This document shows positions 36,806-48,514 of a stretch of DNA of 64,000 nucleotides, piece by piece. The number at the start of each line of letters is the position of its first letter. The stretch's first letter is position 1. Position numbers and translations under genes: made by a program. The notes under the pieces are model-generated. The model did not search any database. It was not told where the DNA came from and saw nothing but the letters and a program-made list of their open reading frames with translations. Source of the DNA: Paraphysomonas bandaiensis (Eukaryota > Chrysophyceae); the NCBI GenBank assembly GCA_965644295.1, contig CBFFRP010000423.1, forward strand, positions 310,001 to 374,000, read 5' to 3'.

Positions 36806-37416
36806 ATGTTTCAATGTACCATTACGCGACCGATTTTTTTGCTATCGCGTCAAAAACGTGGCAACACAGGACTGAAATGTAGCAACACCCAGCAGAAACC
36901 GCGGGTTCTATGCTTACTACGTGTAAAGCGGAGACATCAGCTCGTCTTCCTCTTCCACTACCCCAGCCTCAGAGGATATGTTACGATGCCAACTCCGTCA
37001 GCTACTCCTCTGCCCCAGGCCCAACTCGCGGCCCAAGCCATTCCAAGACACGTTGGAGTCCCAATCTACCCCCTCACCCATGTATCTCAGGCTAGGAACA
37101 CTCGACTCACTGATACAGAATCCTCCTCCACAAAGTCCTGCGGTATCCTACCCCCAGGGGCGTTCCCCTGACTAACCACTTCTGTACTTCAGGAACTCAC
37201 GTCCACAGAGAGCTTCTCCCTCACATACAAGAGCGAAAGTGGTCGCACCTTGGTACTTGCGACGACGCACAAGCAGCTTCAGTACCGTTACATAGTAGAA
37301 TAGGAGAATTTGTACCTGTTAGATGCAGGTAAAAGTCGATCTAGTTGGACTAGTCTTCATCTAACAACTTATCTGGTGATGGCTGTTGACGCCTACTGCT
37401 AATAATAAGACTGTCA
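36806..37416 (+). mobile_element. Remnant of the transposon family seen at 48.5-50 kb
   Basis: An open stretch ending LGTLDSLIQNPPPQSP...PQGRSPD (to 37175) aligns with the end of the open frame at 48515-49720. It is followed by the family's terminal sequence (37231-37416: GAGCGAAAGTGGTCGCACCT, CACAAGCAGC, GCCTACTGCTAATAATAAGAC). The copy is broken by stops. The surrounding 36124-36805 and 37417-38378 hold no recognisable gene. Confidence 0.6.
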
Positions 37417-38378
37417 TATGCACTTCTCCTGCATTGTGCAACATTATCACTTTCGGGTGGATGATGATCTCACTTCTTTTTTTGTAGAGCTTTTGCACTA
37501 AAGGTAAAAATCCCTATTTTCACGGGATCAACAGTCATTCACAACAATGCGACGCTATGGTAATAGCTTCGAATCTAATAGACTACTAAAGATAGAGAAC
37601 ACGACCTTACAACCTTACTTGAGCAAGGTCGTCATATATAGCATCGTCCAACTAAAGAAGGAGAATGCTCGGTACTAAGGTCAAAGGAGTACTCTGCGAA
37701 GAGATGCGTTGAGAATCGCACCGCACCACGTAGACATTCCCAGGGGTAGAACTATCCGCAGAGAGGATGCCAAGGCTTCGATACAAAAGTAAAATGTCCA
37801 CTTGTTTCAGTAATAACAGCTACTTCTGTTTGTTCTCTGGCATGTATTCTTGCTTGTCAGGAGTGTTTCCTCACAAAACAATGTCGCAATGAAATGCTTT
37901 CACTGCAGAACTTCCTCTGTGCACGAGAAACACCACTCTAGAGTAGCACTGGAGCCATCAAATATGAGGAGTGTCGTAGTGCATCATCCACACAGATATT
38001 CATATATATAGTCCTCATGATTTCTACATTTCTAATTCACTGATTCAGATCGGAATGTGTGTATTACGAATCCGCAGAGTAAAGCCATATTTCATCGATC
38101 TACTACATCGCCATGCATTAATACATGAGCCCGACGATCCAGCCATGTCAAGGCAGAAATACCAGTGACAGCCAATCCAATGATAAGCAAATGCATGCAG
38201 GATAATATCCGGTTCGTGGGGTTTCTTGCCATCTCCTGTCCGATATCTTTATATTTTGGGCTCTTGAAGTCCAAATATCCAGATTTTTGATTTCTAGATT
38301 TCAAAAAATGAAAAAGCTGGAGATGAACATCATCATTGTGAAAAGGGATGAATGTGACATGGACCTGGACACAAAGCA

Positions 38379-39617
38379 ATGAGGCTAGCTCTGTGGATAA
38401 TTTTGGGATGTTTGGTGTTAACCAGAGCCTTCCCACAGTATCCAGTCTATCTTCCGTTCAGGAGAACTGGATCTGGGTCTGTCACACAGTTTTTAGCCAG
38501 CCAGTACCATAGTCGACTCATGTGGTGGAATAGCGAACCCTTAGAATGCTCTCGAGGTCCGTTTGACTATCGTAGTACATGGAATCTGTACATGAATAAT
38601 GTTATAAGCCATTGTCTGACCTGTCGAGATTGCTCTCCTGCTCTGGTACTTCTCGTTCGTAACCCGGTGGATAGATTTATATCGCAGATATTCTTCCACT
38701 ACTCTGATGTATATCGCTATTTTAAAAATTCTGATTCCGCAATAGCGCTTGGAGTAATGCGAAAACTTTTGTTCTCGTCGAAGACAGTAACACCAGATGA
38801 CATGATAACACTGTTTTATTCTATGCGCAATGTATCGAATCTAAACCTGTATTTGTATCCGTATGAGCAGCGCCTATCAAGATCTATAAATGAGATCTAC
38901 TATCCATCGAAAAAAGGTTTAAAAGCCGCTTTGTCAGCAATTGACTCTGAGTTTGCTGTTGTGGGCACAACGGAGCGGATGTCGTCATTTTTGGTCCTTC
39001 TGTCGCGCACATTTCGCACCAAACTTTCTCGTTACTATGTTCGAGATAGAAAAGACCATGGACATAACGGGGGTACTAATTTTTCTACTTCTAAAGGTAC
39101 TTTCGTTGGAGGTAACGATTCATCTACTGAAAATAGTGACAGTTCTGCGCAACGAACTCACAATATCCAACTATTCGATGGTGATGATGACTTCTATAAC
39201 GAAGACTGGCGACAACTAAATCTGAGGCAGGCCTGTCGTTATCATCTCATCCATGGAATGGGAAATGGATATCCACTTTTACGTCGCACCCATCTTCCGT
39301 CGAAGACAAAGTTATTTACGGAAGACGCCATTGCGGCGCTACAAAAGGAACTCCTGCAGGAGTGGCAGATATGGAGGTATACCAATAGAAAGCACAAGGA
39401 ACAACTTCGATACCAACAGTTAAGTAATGAAGACGCTAGTGATATATGGAATCGTACATGTAGTGGAGTTAAGCGAATAACATTTCTCTCTGACTTGAAA
39501 CAAAAAGTAAATAGAGGTCCTAAGCCTCCTGCTAAAAGGACTGGAAAAGATGTGAGAAAGGGACGCCGTGGAGGGAATAAGGGAGGTTTTGTGCATACAA
39601 GAAAACCAAAATTATAG
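38379..39617 (+). CDS. Sulfotransferase-like protein (secretory pathway)
   Basis: This single exon encodes 412 residues. A hydrophobic N-terminus (about 2-18, LALWIILGCLVLTRA) serves as signal peptide or anchor. LPFRRTGSGSVTQFL (25-39) fits the 5'-phosphosulfate loop, and VLLVRNPVDRFISQIFFHY (90-108) the 3'-phosphate-binding motif of PAPS-dependent sulfotransferases of the Golgi type (the R-x-P-x-x-R-x-x-S core is present). FAVVGTTERMSSFLVLLSRTF (about 190-212) matches the family's later conserved region. These enzymes move sulfate from PAPS to glycans or tyrosines in the Golgi lumen. The protein ends in a strikingly basic tail (KRTGKDVRKGRRGGNKGG), unusual for the family. The acceptor is unknown. 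Confidence 0.75.
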   Translation: MRLALWIILGCLVLTRAFPQYPVYLPFRRTGSGSVTQFLASQYHSRLMWWNSEPLECSRGPFDYRSTWNLYMNNVISHCLTCRDCSPALVLLVRNPVDRFISQIFFHYSDVYRYFKNSDSAIALGVMRKLLFSSKTVTPDDMITLFYSMRNVSNLNLYLYPYEQRLSRSINEIYYPSKKGLKAALSAIDSEFAVVGTTERMSSFLVLLSRTFRTKLSRYYVRDRKDHGHNGGTNFSTSKGTFVGGNDSSTENSDSSAQRTHNIQLFDGDDDFYNEDWRQLNLRQACRYHLIHGMGNGYPLLRRTHLPSKTKLFTEDAIAALQKELLQEWQIWRYTNRKHKEQLRYQQLSNEDASDIWNRTCSGVKRITFLSDLKQKVNRGPKPPAKRTGKDVRKGRRGGNKGGFVHTRKPKL

Positions 39618-40165
39618 TTTTAGTATTAGCACATTGCATAGCACCCGTGCTATGGAATATTATTGTTCTGGACATGTATTAGTGATTCATGGACGAAGTA
39701 CTTTTTCCACATTATTTTGTGTTATAAATCTATTAAATGGATCATTGCATTACAATCATCATCTGCTAAATTTGTTCGAAGCCCACAATTATATATTGCT
39801 TGCAGTTGCAAATACTTCCTCTTGTCCGAATACATGATGAAGTTACTACTCTGAGCATATTCGTCAAGGCCAGATACTTTGTGTTGATATCGAACTGCGG
39901 CAGCCACAGAGTTATAATAGAAATATTTGGTAGTAGTTCTTATTGAAGTATATACTGGAGTAATGTTTGTCCAGTGGCATTGACTCCTCTACAGAATATA
40001 ATAGTATGAATATTTAAACTCACATATATGTGTCTCACAATTAATCAATACTATATATATTATATTCATTAATGCCCGAGAATCAAATTCCATGTATAAA
40101 TAACATTTCAGTTCCAGTATTTGTACCTCCTCGTTCGAGAAGACGCAACTGATCGAATCTCATAT
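39618..40165. other. Convergent spacer
   Basis: It separates the 3' ends of the sulfotransferase and carrier genes. It is AT-rich with no supported gene. Confidence 0.5.
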
Positions 40166-41111
40166 CTACGTATCCTTTTTGAAGAACTGGTCATCTATAT
40201 ACTTCCACAGCACTGAAAACATGAGACCTTGCATGCCGTTGGCCATAATTTTGGTCTTGAGCCCTCTGCCCATGAGTCCCATTATACCATCCTCTGCAAT
40301 TACTCTCTTGAGAGCCTGAGGGTAAGTGATAGCTTCTTCGTTCGCCTGCTTGTATACTTTTATCACACGAATTGAGTTACTACAGGTATCAGAGACAGCT
40401 GAGGAGCAGAATCCAATGAATGCACTTCGTCCAAGTGTTTTTAGCTTATCGTCATACTTGGGAAGTTTTTCATTGAGGAAGTTATATGTGAAGAACCAGG
40501 GATAGTGACCTACGAATGTCGCCGAGGCCGATGCGAGCGAACCGTACCAGAACACTGAGGGCCCCTTTACCTTAACCTTCGCAAATAGATTCTTGAGTCC
40601 GTCTTTGCCGCCGACCTGCATGCTAGTCTTAAATGTGTCAACAGGCATCAAGAATATACGGAAAAGAGCGGCGGCAGTGGATGCGGCAACGGTCTTAACA
40701 CCCACTGGTAGGTCCTTTGTCAGGTCCATGCTGTCCAACGCCGCAATTGTCCCGGCGTTGGCAGCAGTATCACCAAACCGTGAAAGGGGCCCTTGAACTA
40801 GGGCTGGAACAATTCCTCTGTAGAATCTGGGAATTCCACCCTCTTTGTACAGTGCCTTGAAAGCATCAGTGGTAGATATACCATAACGATACTGATAATT
40901 TATGGTGGTGCGCATCCACATCAAGCTACATACATTAATTGCCATTGCGGCTGCACCTGGTATATATACTTATATTAGTCTATGTAGTCGTAATGTCATA
41001 TTAGAAACCTGCTAATCCACCCTCACCGGCTCTTCGAAGGGCTTTCTTAAGTACGGCTGAAGCATCCAATTGATCATCGGAACTAGCCACTAGCTTGCAA
41101 GTAGGCGCCAT
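40166..41111 (-). CDS. Mitochondrial carrier family (SLC25-like) protein, two exons
   Basis: Exons 41111-41009 and 40956-40166 encode 297 residues, the usual size for a carrier with three repeats of two helices. The second repeat retains the P-x-D-x-x-K signature (MPVDTFKTSMQ). The first-repeat signature is degraded (SLMWMRTTINYQ), as is the third (TCSNSIRVIKVYKQ). RFYRGIVPALVQGPLSRFGDTAAN and FWYGSLASASATFVGHYPWFFTYNFL correspond to the even-numbered helices. Carriers exchange metabolites across the inner mitochondrial membrane. Loss of two of three signatures points to a divergent subgroup whose substrate cannot be read from sequence. The short first exon supplies a soluble N-terminus of 34 residues. 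Confidence 0.85.
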
Positions 41112-41598
41112 ATTAATTGATTTGTAGAGAAGATGTCTAACTCAAAGCGTATAAGGCAGACTTTCTGGAGGGATATATTCGACATTCCCCACCTTCAAAG
41201 TGTAGATAGATACACATCAAGATCAAGATCTCCACAGCACACATGGCTGCGGGTCGATCTGCTCCTCCTGATGTCGAAAATAAAGGTGATGTAACCCGTA
41301 TAACGTGCACAGTGTAATCCGTGTAGTGCGTTACATTCTGCTCGTCATATCGTAGTGGGTTGTGGAGATGGCTGGGAGGAATTTACATTTCCAGAAACTT
41401 TCACACTTGTGATAGGCTCTCTTCAATACACAATACTCCAGCGTGATTTTGTATTGTGTGCCGTAGATCCGATTTGAATAAGTTGACGGAGAATCCATCC
41501 GATGGTCGCGTGCTGTTGCATTATACTGCGGCGATTTCACATAAGTATAGATCAATTGCTCTCAATGTGAACAATTGCACAATTGTGCTGAGCGCATT
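41112..41598. other. Divergent intergenic region
   Basis: No gene is supported. It probably holds the promoters for the carrier gene and the membrane-protein gene. Confidence 0.5.
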
Positions 41599-42264
41599 AT
41601 GCCAAGAAAACCGAAAAATTCGAATTCCAAGAAAGCAAGCGAAAACCCTAAAAGACTTACTCATGAGACAACTCCTGTGTTGGATTTTATTCAAGATGAG
41701 CCAGATATTAATGCTGAATATATTGAGAAAGAGCCCGATGTAATACGGTATGATGATTACAAAGATGATATTGAGGTCGGAGTTGTGTATAACAATATCG
41801 ACTCTCGGATGCTAGAGCTAAGTGATCATGAGGGCTTTATGCTAAAACGTGTTGCTGTTGGCCTTGCGGCAATACTTAGTTGTCTTCTAGGTATTTTTCT
41901 TGTATTACTTGGGCGAGCTGAAACAGATGTTTTCCAAAGTCAACCTAAAATAATTGCATTAGAAGTTTTCGGTTACTTGCTGTGCATTCCATTCATTGTC
42001 TGGTTTGTATTTGCAGTATGTCCCTCAAAACAAGAGTATCTCCTTCGCCGGAGGATGCAGATTAAGCGTCGAAATAGGCTTCAGCCATATGAAACTAAAC
42101 AAATTACACAAGTAGGTGAAACTGCTCAGCAACGCGAGGCTAGAATATTGGCCGAGAAGCGACAGGCATATCTTGATGAGGAAGCAAGAATACAAAAGAT
42201 GAAATCAAATAAAGCCAGAGGCATATCCAATGGTAGAGAAGTGGATAGATTTTTCGTGAATTAA
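41599..42264 (+). CDS. Two-pass membrane protein of unknown function
   Basis: The ATG at 41599 gives 221 residues. A basic, then acidic N-terminus is followed by two hydrophobic segments, about 94-114 (VAVGLAAILSCLLGIFLVLLG) and 127-147 (IALEVFGYLLCIPFIVWFVF). A long basic coiled-coil tail (RRRMQIKRRNRLQP ... QQREARILAEKRQAYLDEEARI) follows. With two helices in a hairpin, both ends would face the cytosol. I do not recognise the family. It could be an endomembrane or mitochondrial organiser. The following 1.4 kb (42265-43659) holds no supported gene. Confidence 0.65.
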   Translation: MPRKPKNSNSKKASENPKRLTHETTPVLDFIQDEPDINAEYIEKEPDVIRYDDYKDDIEVGVVYNNIDSRMLELSDHEGFMLKRVAVGLAAILSCLLGIFLVLLGRAETDVFQSQPKIIALEVFGYLLCIPFIVWFVFAVCPSKQEYLLRRRMQIKRRNRLQPYETKQITQVGETAQQREARILAEKRQAYLDEEARIQKMKSNKARGISNGREVDRFFVN

Positions 42265-43659
42265 ATGAAATATTGCTTGTTGTGTCTGTTAATATTATGG
42301 ATGTTAGAGCTGGCTATACGTTGGTGGCGTGAGTTGTACAACCTTACCTGTGTTGTACAATTGTGTTTTCTCTCAGCCAAGAGCAGTGTGTATTTTCTAA
42401 TAATACTATGTGTGAGAGTATAGAATGTCGCTAGTTTGGCTTGCTCACTTATCACTTACAAATGTGAGGATATTGTGTATGACTTAATGGACGGATAACT
42501 GTCTTAGAGATATATGTCTATTGTCTATAAACCTGATGTTAACGTGGAGATTATTATCTGTCTATTTGACTACTGTTTCACATACTTCCGCCACCTAAAG
42601 TTGCAGTTGTAGGCCTTAGTGATAGAACAATGTGTATATCGTACGAGCAATAGAATGCACTACACTACCTATGATCCAGTAGATAATCAAATAGTGTAGA
42701 GAACCGTTGCGGAAATATATAGGTGAACAAAATTTGCAACCTCACTATGAATGTGGTTTGTTGGATTCTTCAAACAGCTGCAGAAGTGATATGCTCAATT
42801 AAGGGCACCTTTTACATCTGCCGCAAGCCTGCAACAATGCAATGAATAACAAATGAAATTGATTACCTATATTAGTTAGCGATAGGATCGAAATCAGAAT
42901 TTAAAATATCAAAACTACTATAGTAATATAAGGAAAAAGATAAGAGGCGATATTCTCAGGTGTTTGGTTACTAGTTTCTCTCGTTCCGCTTGGCTAGATT
43001 CTGTTGTTGTGCACAACAACACAGCATCAACACGACGATATAGATAGTACGTAGCATCCAAGCGACCACAAATTTCAATAACAACACTGAGGAGCTGGAA
43101 TACGAACTAAATAATGGGGAGTAATAAACATGTATTTACATATCTAAAAGTATGCAGTGATGCAAAAGCAGCAGGTAGAAGATTGAATGGAATGCTCCAA
43201 TCACACAACTGCATTGACGGAAGGCAGAAATACAGTATTTAACCAATCAATTAATCGAAAAAATGATACAAGAACTATGATTCGTAGATATTTCCTCACG
43301 GTAACAAATCAAATAGAAATATGTGTGCAGAAGTTGCTCCATACACCAACACCAGGATAGTCGTACGTATCGGCATCCTTTGTATATTTTTGTTCAAAGA
43401 TGCCTCTAATACTGAGACAACAATTATATGTATTCTAGCCGTAGTTGTATTACAGTAATATGGAAGATTTATGATTCAATTTGTTTCCGAAAAATAAGAT
43501 GCTGACTGCCGATACGTACGATAGTATGACTGGAATACGGGGGAATCTTGCTATATTATGGTCATAGTTTAAGCGCACTTATAGAAGCACCAATAGTCTA
43601 CTATACTACATACCGCTGATATACTAGGGGACGGCGTGACGAATATATCTGTGTGGGGA

Positions 43660-46651
43660 ATGAGTGAGAATCCATCAGATTCAACAGATAGCACGAGGAA
43701 GAGTGATAAGAACACTGAAAATAGTGAAGCTAAAAATAAGCGGAGACAGTCTCGTTACTCCAGAAACAAAAACCATAAATTGAAGACAGAGAAGAGAAAT
43801 GACCCTCATAGTAGACAAAATCGTAAGAAATTAAACCCCAAAGCTGCAAGTTGGCAACCAAAAAATATAGAGACGAGTCCCTCTGTCGGCTATACTTGCA
43901 TCATATGTGCGGACACGACAAAGTATGTTGCAGTGGGTCAATGTGATCACCTCGTTTGTTCAGTATGTGCAATTCGGATGCGATTGAAGAATTCTGAAAT
44001 GAATTGTGCAGTATGTAAGAGCCATTTAGAGCATATGGTTGTCTACGAACAGTCATGTGATGATGATCTTCGGCATTTTGCTTCCTTTGGCCTGATCTAT
44101 GATGAACCTACTCCAGGGGTACAAGTGGAACATAGATCAAGAATGTTGTTCCATGACTGTCGTTCCCATTTTACTCAGATTCAGAATCTGATATCGTTGT
44201 CATGTCCAAAGTGCGGCGAGCGACACGGTACCGAAAAAGCTTTGTTCAAACATGTGTCCACAGTTCACCACCTGCAGTTTTGTGAGTTATGTTTTGTGCA
44301 TCGACCGCTCTTTCCCAAGGAGCAAAGGCTTATGACAGCAGCTGAGATTAAGGCTCACGTCTCTGCCCCACCTGGTGCTTTGGTAGATAGTTCAGGGGAC
44401 AAGACAGGCGGACATCCATTGTGCAGATTCTGTGGATCTCGACATTATGATGCCCAAGCATTGTATGTGCACATGCGTGACCAACACTTAACTTGTCATC
44501 TGTGTCCAGCACGCCTTCAACAGCGTTTTTATAGAGGTTTACCAGAGCTTACTAAACATCTCAATATCTCTCACTATGTTTGCTCCATCTGCATGAATCC
44601 TCGCAGGCCAGTGGGTGACGTTGTCGCATTTTCTCGTCGTGCGGAGTATACGGAACACATGCGATGTTCGCACGGGATAATCTCAGCGAGCTCCACAGGG
44701 GGGCGAGACGGAGCGCTCTCCGAGGCTCTAACAGCGGCGTTTTCGTCTTCCCGACCTCGTTCTGGAGGTGAACAAGATGTTGAATACTTGGACCTAAATA
44801 TGGCATCGGCAGACCCTTATTTACCACAGAATACACAGACTGGGGGGCAACTGGAGGAGAGGGTGGTGGAGAATGCGCATAGGTTTATAGAATCAGAGCG
44901 AAGCTTAGTCCGGGATGAAGGCCATAGAGGGAGAGGAGGTAGGACACATAGTGCTAGGAGAGAAACATCATCTTCTACTCCATCGGCTGCACGTAGGACC
45001 ACCCCCTCTACTTCCTCCTCTGACTTTCCTGCCCTATCCTCAAGCCAACCTTCGAACAGTTCTACCGGTAGCGCTGGAAACAGCACTACTTCCCCTCATC
45101 CACTGTCTCTAGTGCCCACTCTTGTTCACCGTGGCAGAGAAGCTAAAGAGAGACAGAAAACTGAAGAGGCCGCTAAGGCGAGGGAAAGGGAGCTTGCTGT
45201 TCGAAGAGGTCAGAGAAATCTGGTAAGTTGGATTATTGTGTATTATGAGTTATTCGCTACCACCATTCTCATTACCTATGCATCTTTTAAAGCAGTGGTA
45301 TAATGTGTCATTACTTGTGCAGGCTTTAGCAGCAGCACTTGGTTTAGATACAATGGCGCTTTCAGATGTTGTTCGGGTTTCAGGGGGCTCACACAACGAA
45401 TTAGACGCCAGTGTGCTGCGTGTTCTTGCATCTCATCCCCTGTTCGCTTCCGTGTCAATGAAGGAGGTGGCGAAATCATCTGGGGGTGGAGGGGTTACAC
45501 TAAGACGCCCACTCTTTCCTGTTGACTTGGTTGAATGGGGCCGAGAGCATAAGTCAGATCTTCTTAAGACAGAGAAACGTATATATGATATGATTGCTGA
45601 CGCCCCTGTACAGAGCTGTCAGCTAAAGCCTATGAGAAGTTGGTCACGAAATTGTGTACAAATGTTGGCTAAGTATTACTATTTAAATGCCACCGAATTC
45701 AACCAGCATGAAAAGCGATATGTATCTTTGGTAAAAACAGCTGATAGTGCAATACCTGCCACCATTTTGTCTGCCGCTGCTTCAGGCCCTCCTTTGCAGC
45801 ATCCAATTGAGTACAAAGTACTTGACAGTGTAGCCGAGAATGTCGCTGATGGGTTAGTGTTTCCTTTTGTGTATTTCTTAGTTACGACTGGAGGGGTAGG
45901 ATCGACGCTTGGAGACTTCTTAAAGGACGTTAAGGTGTGTGTAGATGGGTCGTTCTTGTATATCACTGGGGCTGCTGGGGAGGATGATCGAATCATACAT
46001 ATTGAGTGTATTGGTTACGCTTTAGTAAAGGTGGCCCTGTCCTCATTAGCGGCAGCGAAGCGGCTGTTCCGATGTGTCACGAATTCATCCGAGCTCGCCT
46101 CCAAATTTCTCATTCGGGCACATTTCTTGCAGGAGGACGATGAGGAAATCTCACAACAAGAAAATTATGGCAATTACGGACGAGTAGACGAAAATGTAGT
46201 AGGAGAGCTTCCACCACCACCTGGCATGACTTCAAACGCATTGACTCAGGACACCGTGATACCTAATCCTGCTGGAGAATGTAGTGAACAAGGAGAAGAT
46301 GAATGGGATCAGTATCCGCCAGAGTATATGGAGCACATGGGAAGGGCTAGAGATAAATGGGATATTGCATTTCAGACAGCTGTTGGAGCTGTAGCTGATG
46401 CGGGTGTAAGACGGGTAAATATCAACCAGCGCACTGAAACAACTGACTCCACTTCATCTCCTCACGCGAGACGTGGCGTGGTGACTGAAGGCAAGCCACT
46501 TCCGGCTTCCTTAGTTAAAAACACTTCTTCAGCACATGCAGAAATGAAGCACTCTCGTGTCTCATTCCAGAATGCGGAGCAGAAAAGGCGTGAAGTGAAT
46601 AAGTTTATAGCTTTAGGTTTTGATGACGATTCTTCTGGTGAAGATACCTAG
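43660..46651 (+). CDS. ZNF598: ZNF598/Hel2-type RING E3 ubiquitin ligase
   Basis: Two exons (43660-45222 and 45323-46651) give 963 residues. ZNF598/Hel2 ubiquitinates ribosomal proteins on collided ribosomes and starts ribosome quality control. The RING finger lies at about 80-125 (CIICADTTKYV, GQCDHLVCSVCAIRM, CAVCKSH). A chain of C2H2-like fingers follows (CPKCGERHGTEKALFKHVSTVHHLQFCELC, CRFCGSRHYDAQALYVHMRDQHLTCHLC, then LTKHLNISHYVCSICM). This RING plus finger order is diagnostic. The start at 43660 replaces an upstream GTG. The second exon contains an R3H-like region (about residues 607-650, MRSWSRNCVQMLAKYYYLNATEF) and an acidic tail. R3H-like sequence could add RNA binding; that part is tentative. 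Confidence 0.92.
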
Positions 46652-47076
46652 GTTTTGTTGCAGTTGTGGTTACTACTAACCGCAATGAATTATGATCCAC
46701 ATATTCGTTATGTACCTGTTTTTACATTATCACATGTGTTAATTGGCAGGTCATATAGGTTTCGGGTGATATCACGTAGTTCTTGAAAGAAAACTCGTAG
46801 TCTCGTAAGCCAGGTAGATACAGGCGGCTACTCAATTAAAAATAACGGGGTTGTTATACTACTTTTCTTTCTTGATATTTTGTCAAACTAATGTCAGTCA
46901 GAACTTCATTTTGAACACCTGGTAGATATCTGCTACAATGCTGTATTATACACGAATATTCTATACTATGTAAAATAAAAGGCTCATGTATAGTAACGTA
47001 TGAATGTAGCTACAAAACAAGACTACAATCTATACCAATATGACTGTATAAAACTGAAATTCAAGAAACCCTAGTC

Positions 47077-48212
47077 GTAGTGAATGTCTTATTAGCAATA
47101 GGCGTTTAAGAGTCTATGATTAACTCTGATATCCTACTATTTAACGCTACGAAAGCTGCTTGCGTGTCACTGCAAGCACCAAGATGCAACCACTTTCGCT
47201 CTTCAGAGCAAGCAGAATATTGATATGCCTGACATCTTCTGACTTCAGGAATTTTGAGTTAATAAGAAGATAAACAGCCCGGACGCTTGACTTCAGCAGG
47301 CAGCCCAATACCCCGCATGTCCTTTGAGGTGGGCCCATTCCCGGATGCCTGTTTATTCGTCAGGGCCCAAGGACGTTTACACAAGTGCCACTAAGTAGTG
47401 TCCCTTGTACCACACAAGCATTAGGCTATGAGTGGGCAGAAAATTATCGGCTGACTATAATTGCTGCTCAAGTTATATAGTTTCCCGGAGAAATATCTCA
47501 GGTACTTATTCCCCATAACACCATGAAACGGTGTGAGTCCGACTTTATTGAGAGGGGGTAGCAATATATCTCCAACGTCCAGATGAAATATACGGAGGGT
47601 GTATCAGTACATATTGTAGGTGCTTTATATGTCTCTGGCAGGTATAAACAAAACTCGTCAACTACAGCGTTCAAAGTAACATATGGTATAGAGAGATTAT
47701 AAACAAATGTTAAATATCACAACAAATTCTCGGATTACATGAGCTAATTGTGTTTAGCCATATCTTGTTGTATCTTGTGGTGTCATCCCCATTTTATAAT
47801 TTTTCTTTTGAACTGTAGTAAGTTCAATATATAACCACCCCATAGCCTAATGCTTGTGTGGTACAAGGGACACTAATTAGTGGCACTTGTGTAAACGTCC
47901 TTGGGCCCTGACGAATAAACAGGCATCCGGGAATGGGCCCACCTCAAAGGACATGCGGGGTATTGGGCTGCCTGCTGAAGTCAAGCGTCCGGGCTGTTTA
48001 TCTTATTAACTCAAAATTCCTGAAGTCAGAAGATGTCAGGTATATCAATATTCTGCTTGCTCGCTACGTTTGCTTTGAGTGATAGAGCGAAAGTGGTTGC
48101 ATCTTGGTGCTTGCAGTGACACGCAAGCAGCTTTCGTAGCGTTAAATAGTAGGATATCAGAGTTAATCATAGACTCTTAAACGCCTATTGCTAATAATAA
48201 GACATTCACTAC
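47077..48212. mobile_element. Foldback element A with inverted repeats of about 350 bp
   Basis: Left arm 47077-47430 and right arm 47841-48212 are near-identical reverse complements, beginning GTAGTGAATGTCTTATTAGC and ending with the inverse. The right arm carries a small extra segment near 48062-48082. The 410-bp core has no coding potential; its left part matches the loop-proximal sequence of foldback element B. A TA dinucleotide lies at both outer ends, but the GTAG/CTAC flank is shared by all copies, so the target duplication is unclear. It is a non-autonomous DNA transposon of unassigned superfamily. Confidence 0.88.
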
Positions 48213-48514
48213 TATATGGTGCTATCGTGCTATCACCATCGCTAAAACTCAAGTTATGGGTAAGGGTAATGTGTATTCTCCCTCGTTTAGAATTTAGAAT
48301 AGTACACTTATACGCACAATAAAACCTATACAACTACCCAAAAAAACTCGTACACCTCGAGTGAATATTCAAATTCTACTTTTGAGTTTAAGGTGGTTCT
48401 AGGAATAAAAGCTTTAAGGTTGAAGCTTTGGACTATCTAAGAGAAATTCTCTGCCCTACGATGGCAAATACAGTCCAACATAAAGTTTCACTCTATTAAC
48501 CAGCTCCAAGCCCA

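Noticed and set aside
16640-37416. One very large composite transposon between worn foldback termini
   Set aside because: The interval contains several ordinary spliced host genes, and the two termini differ in subtype.
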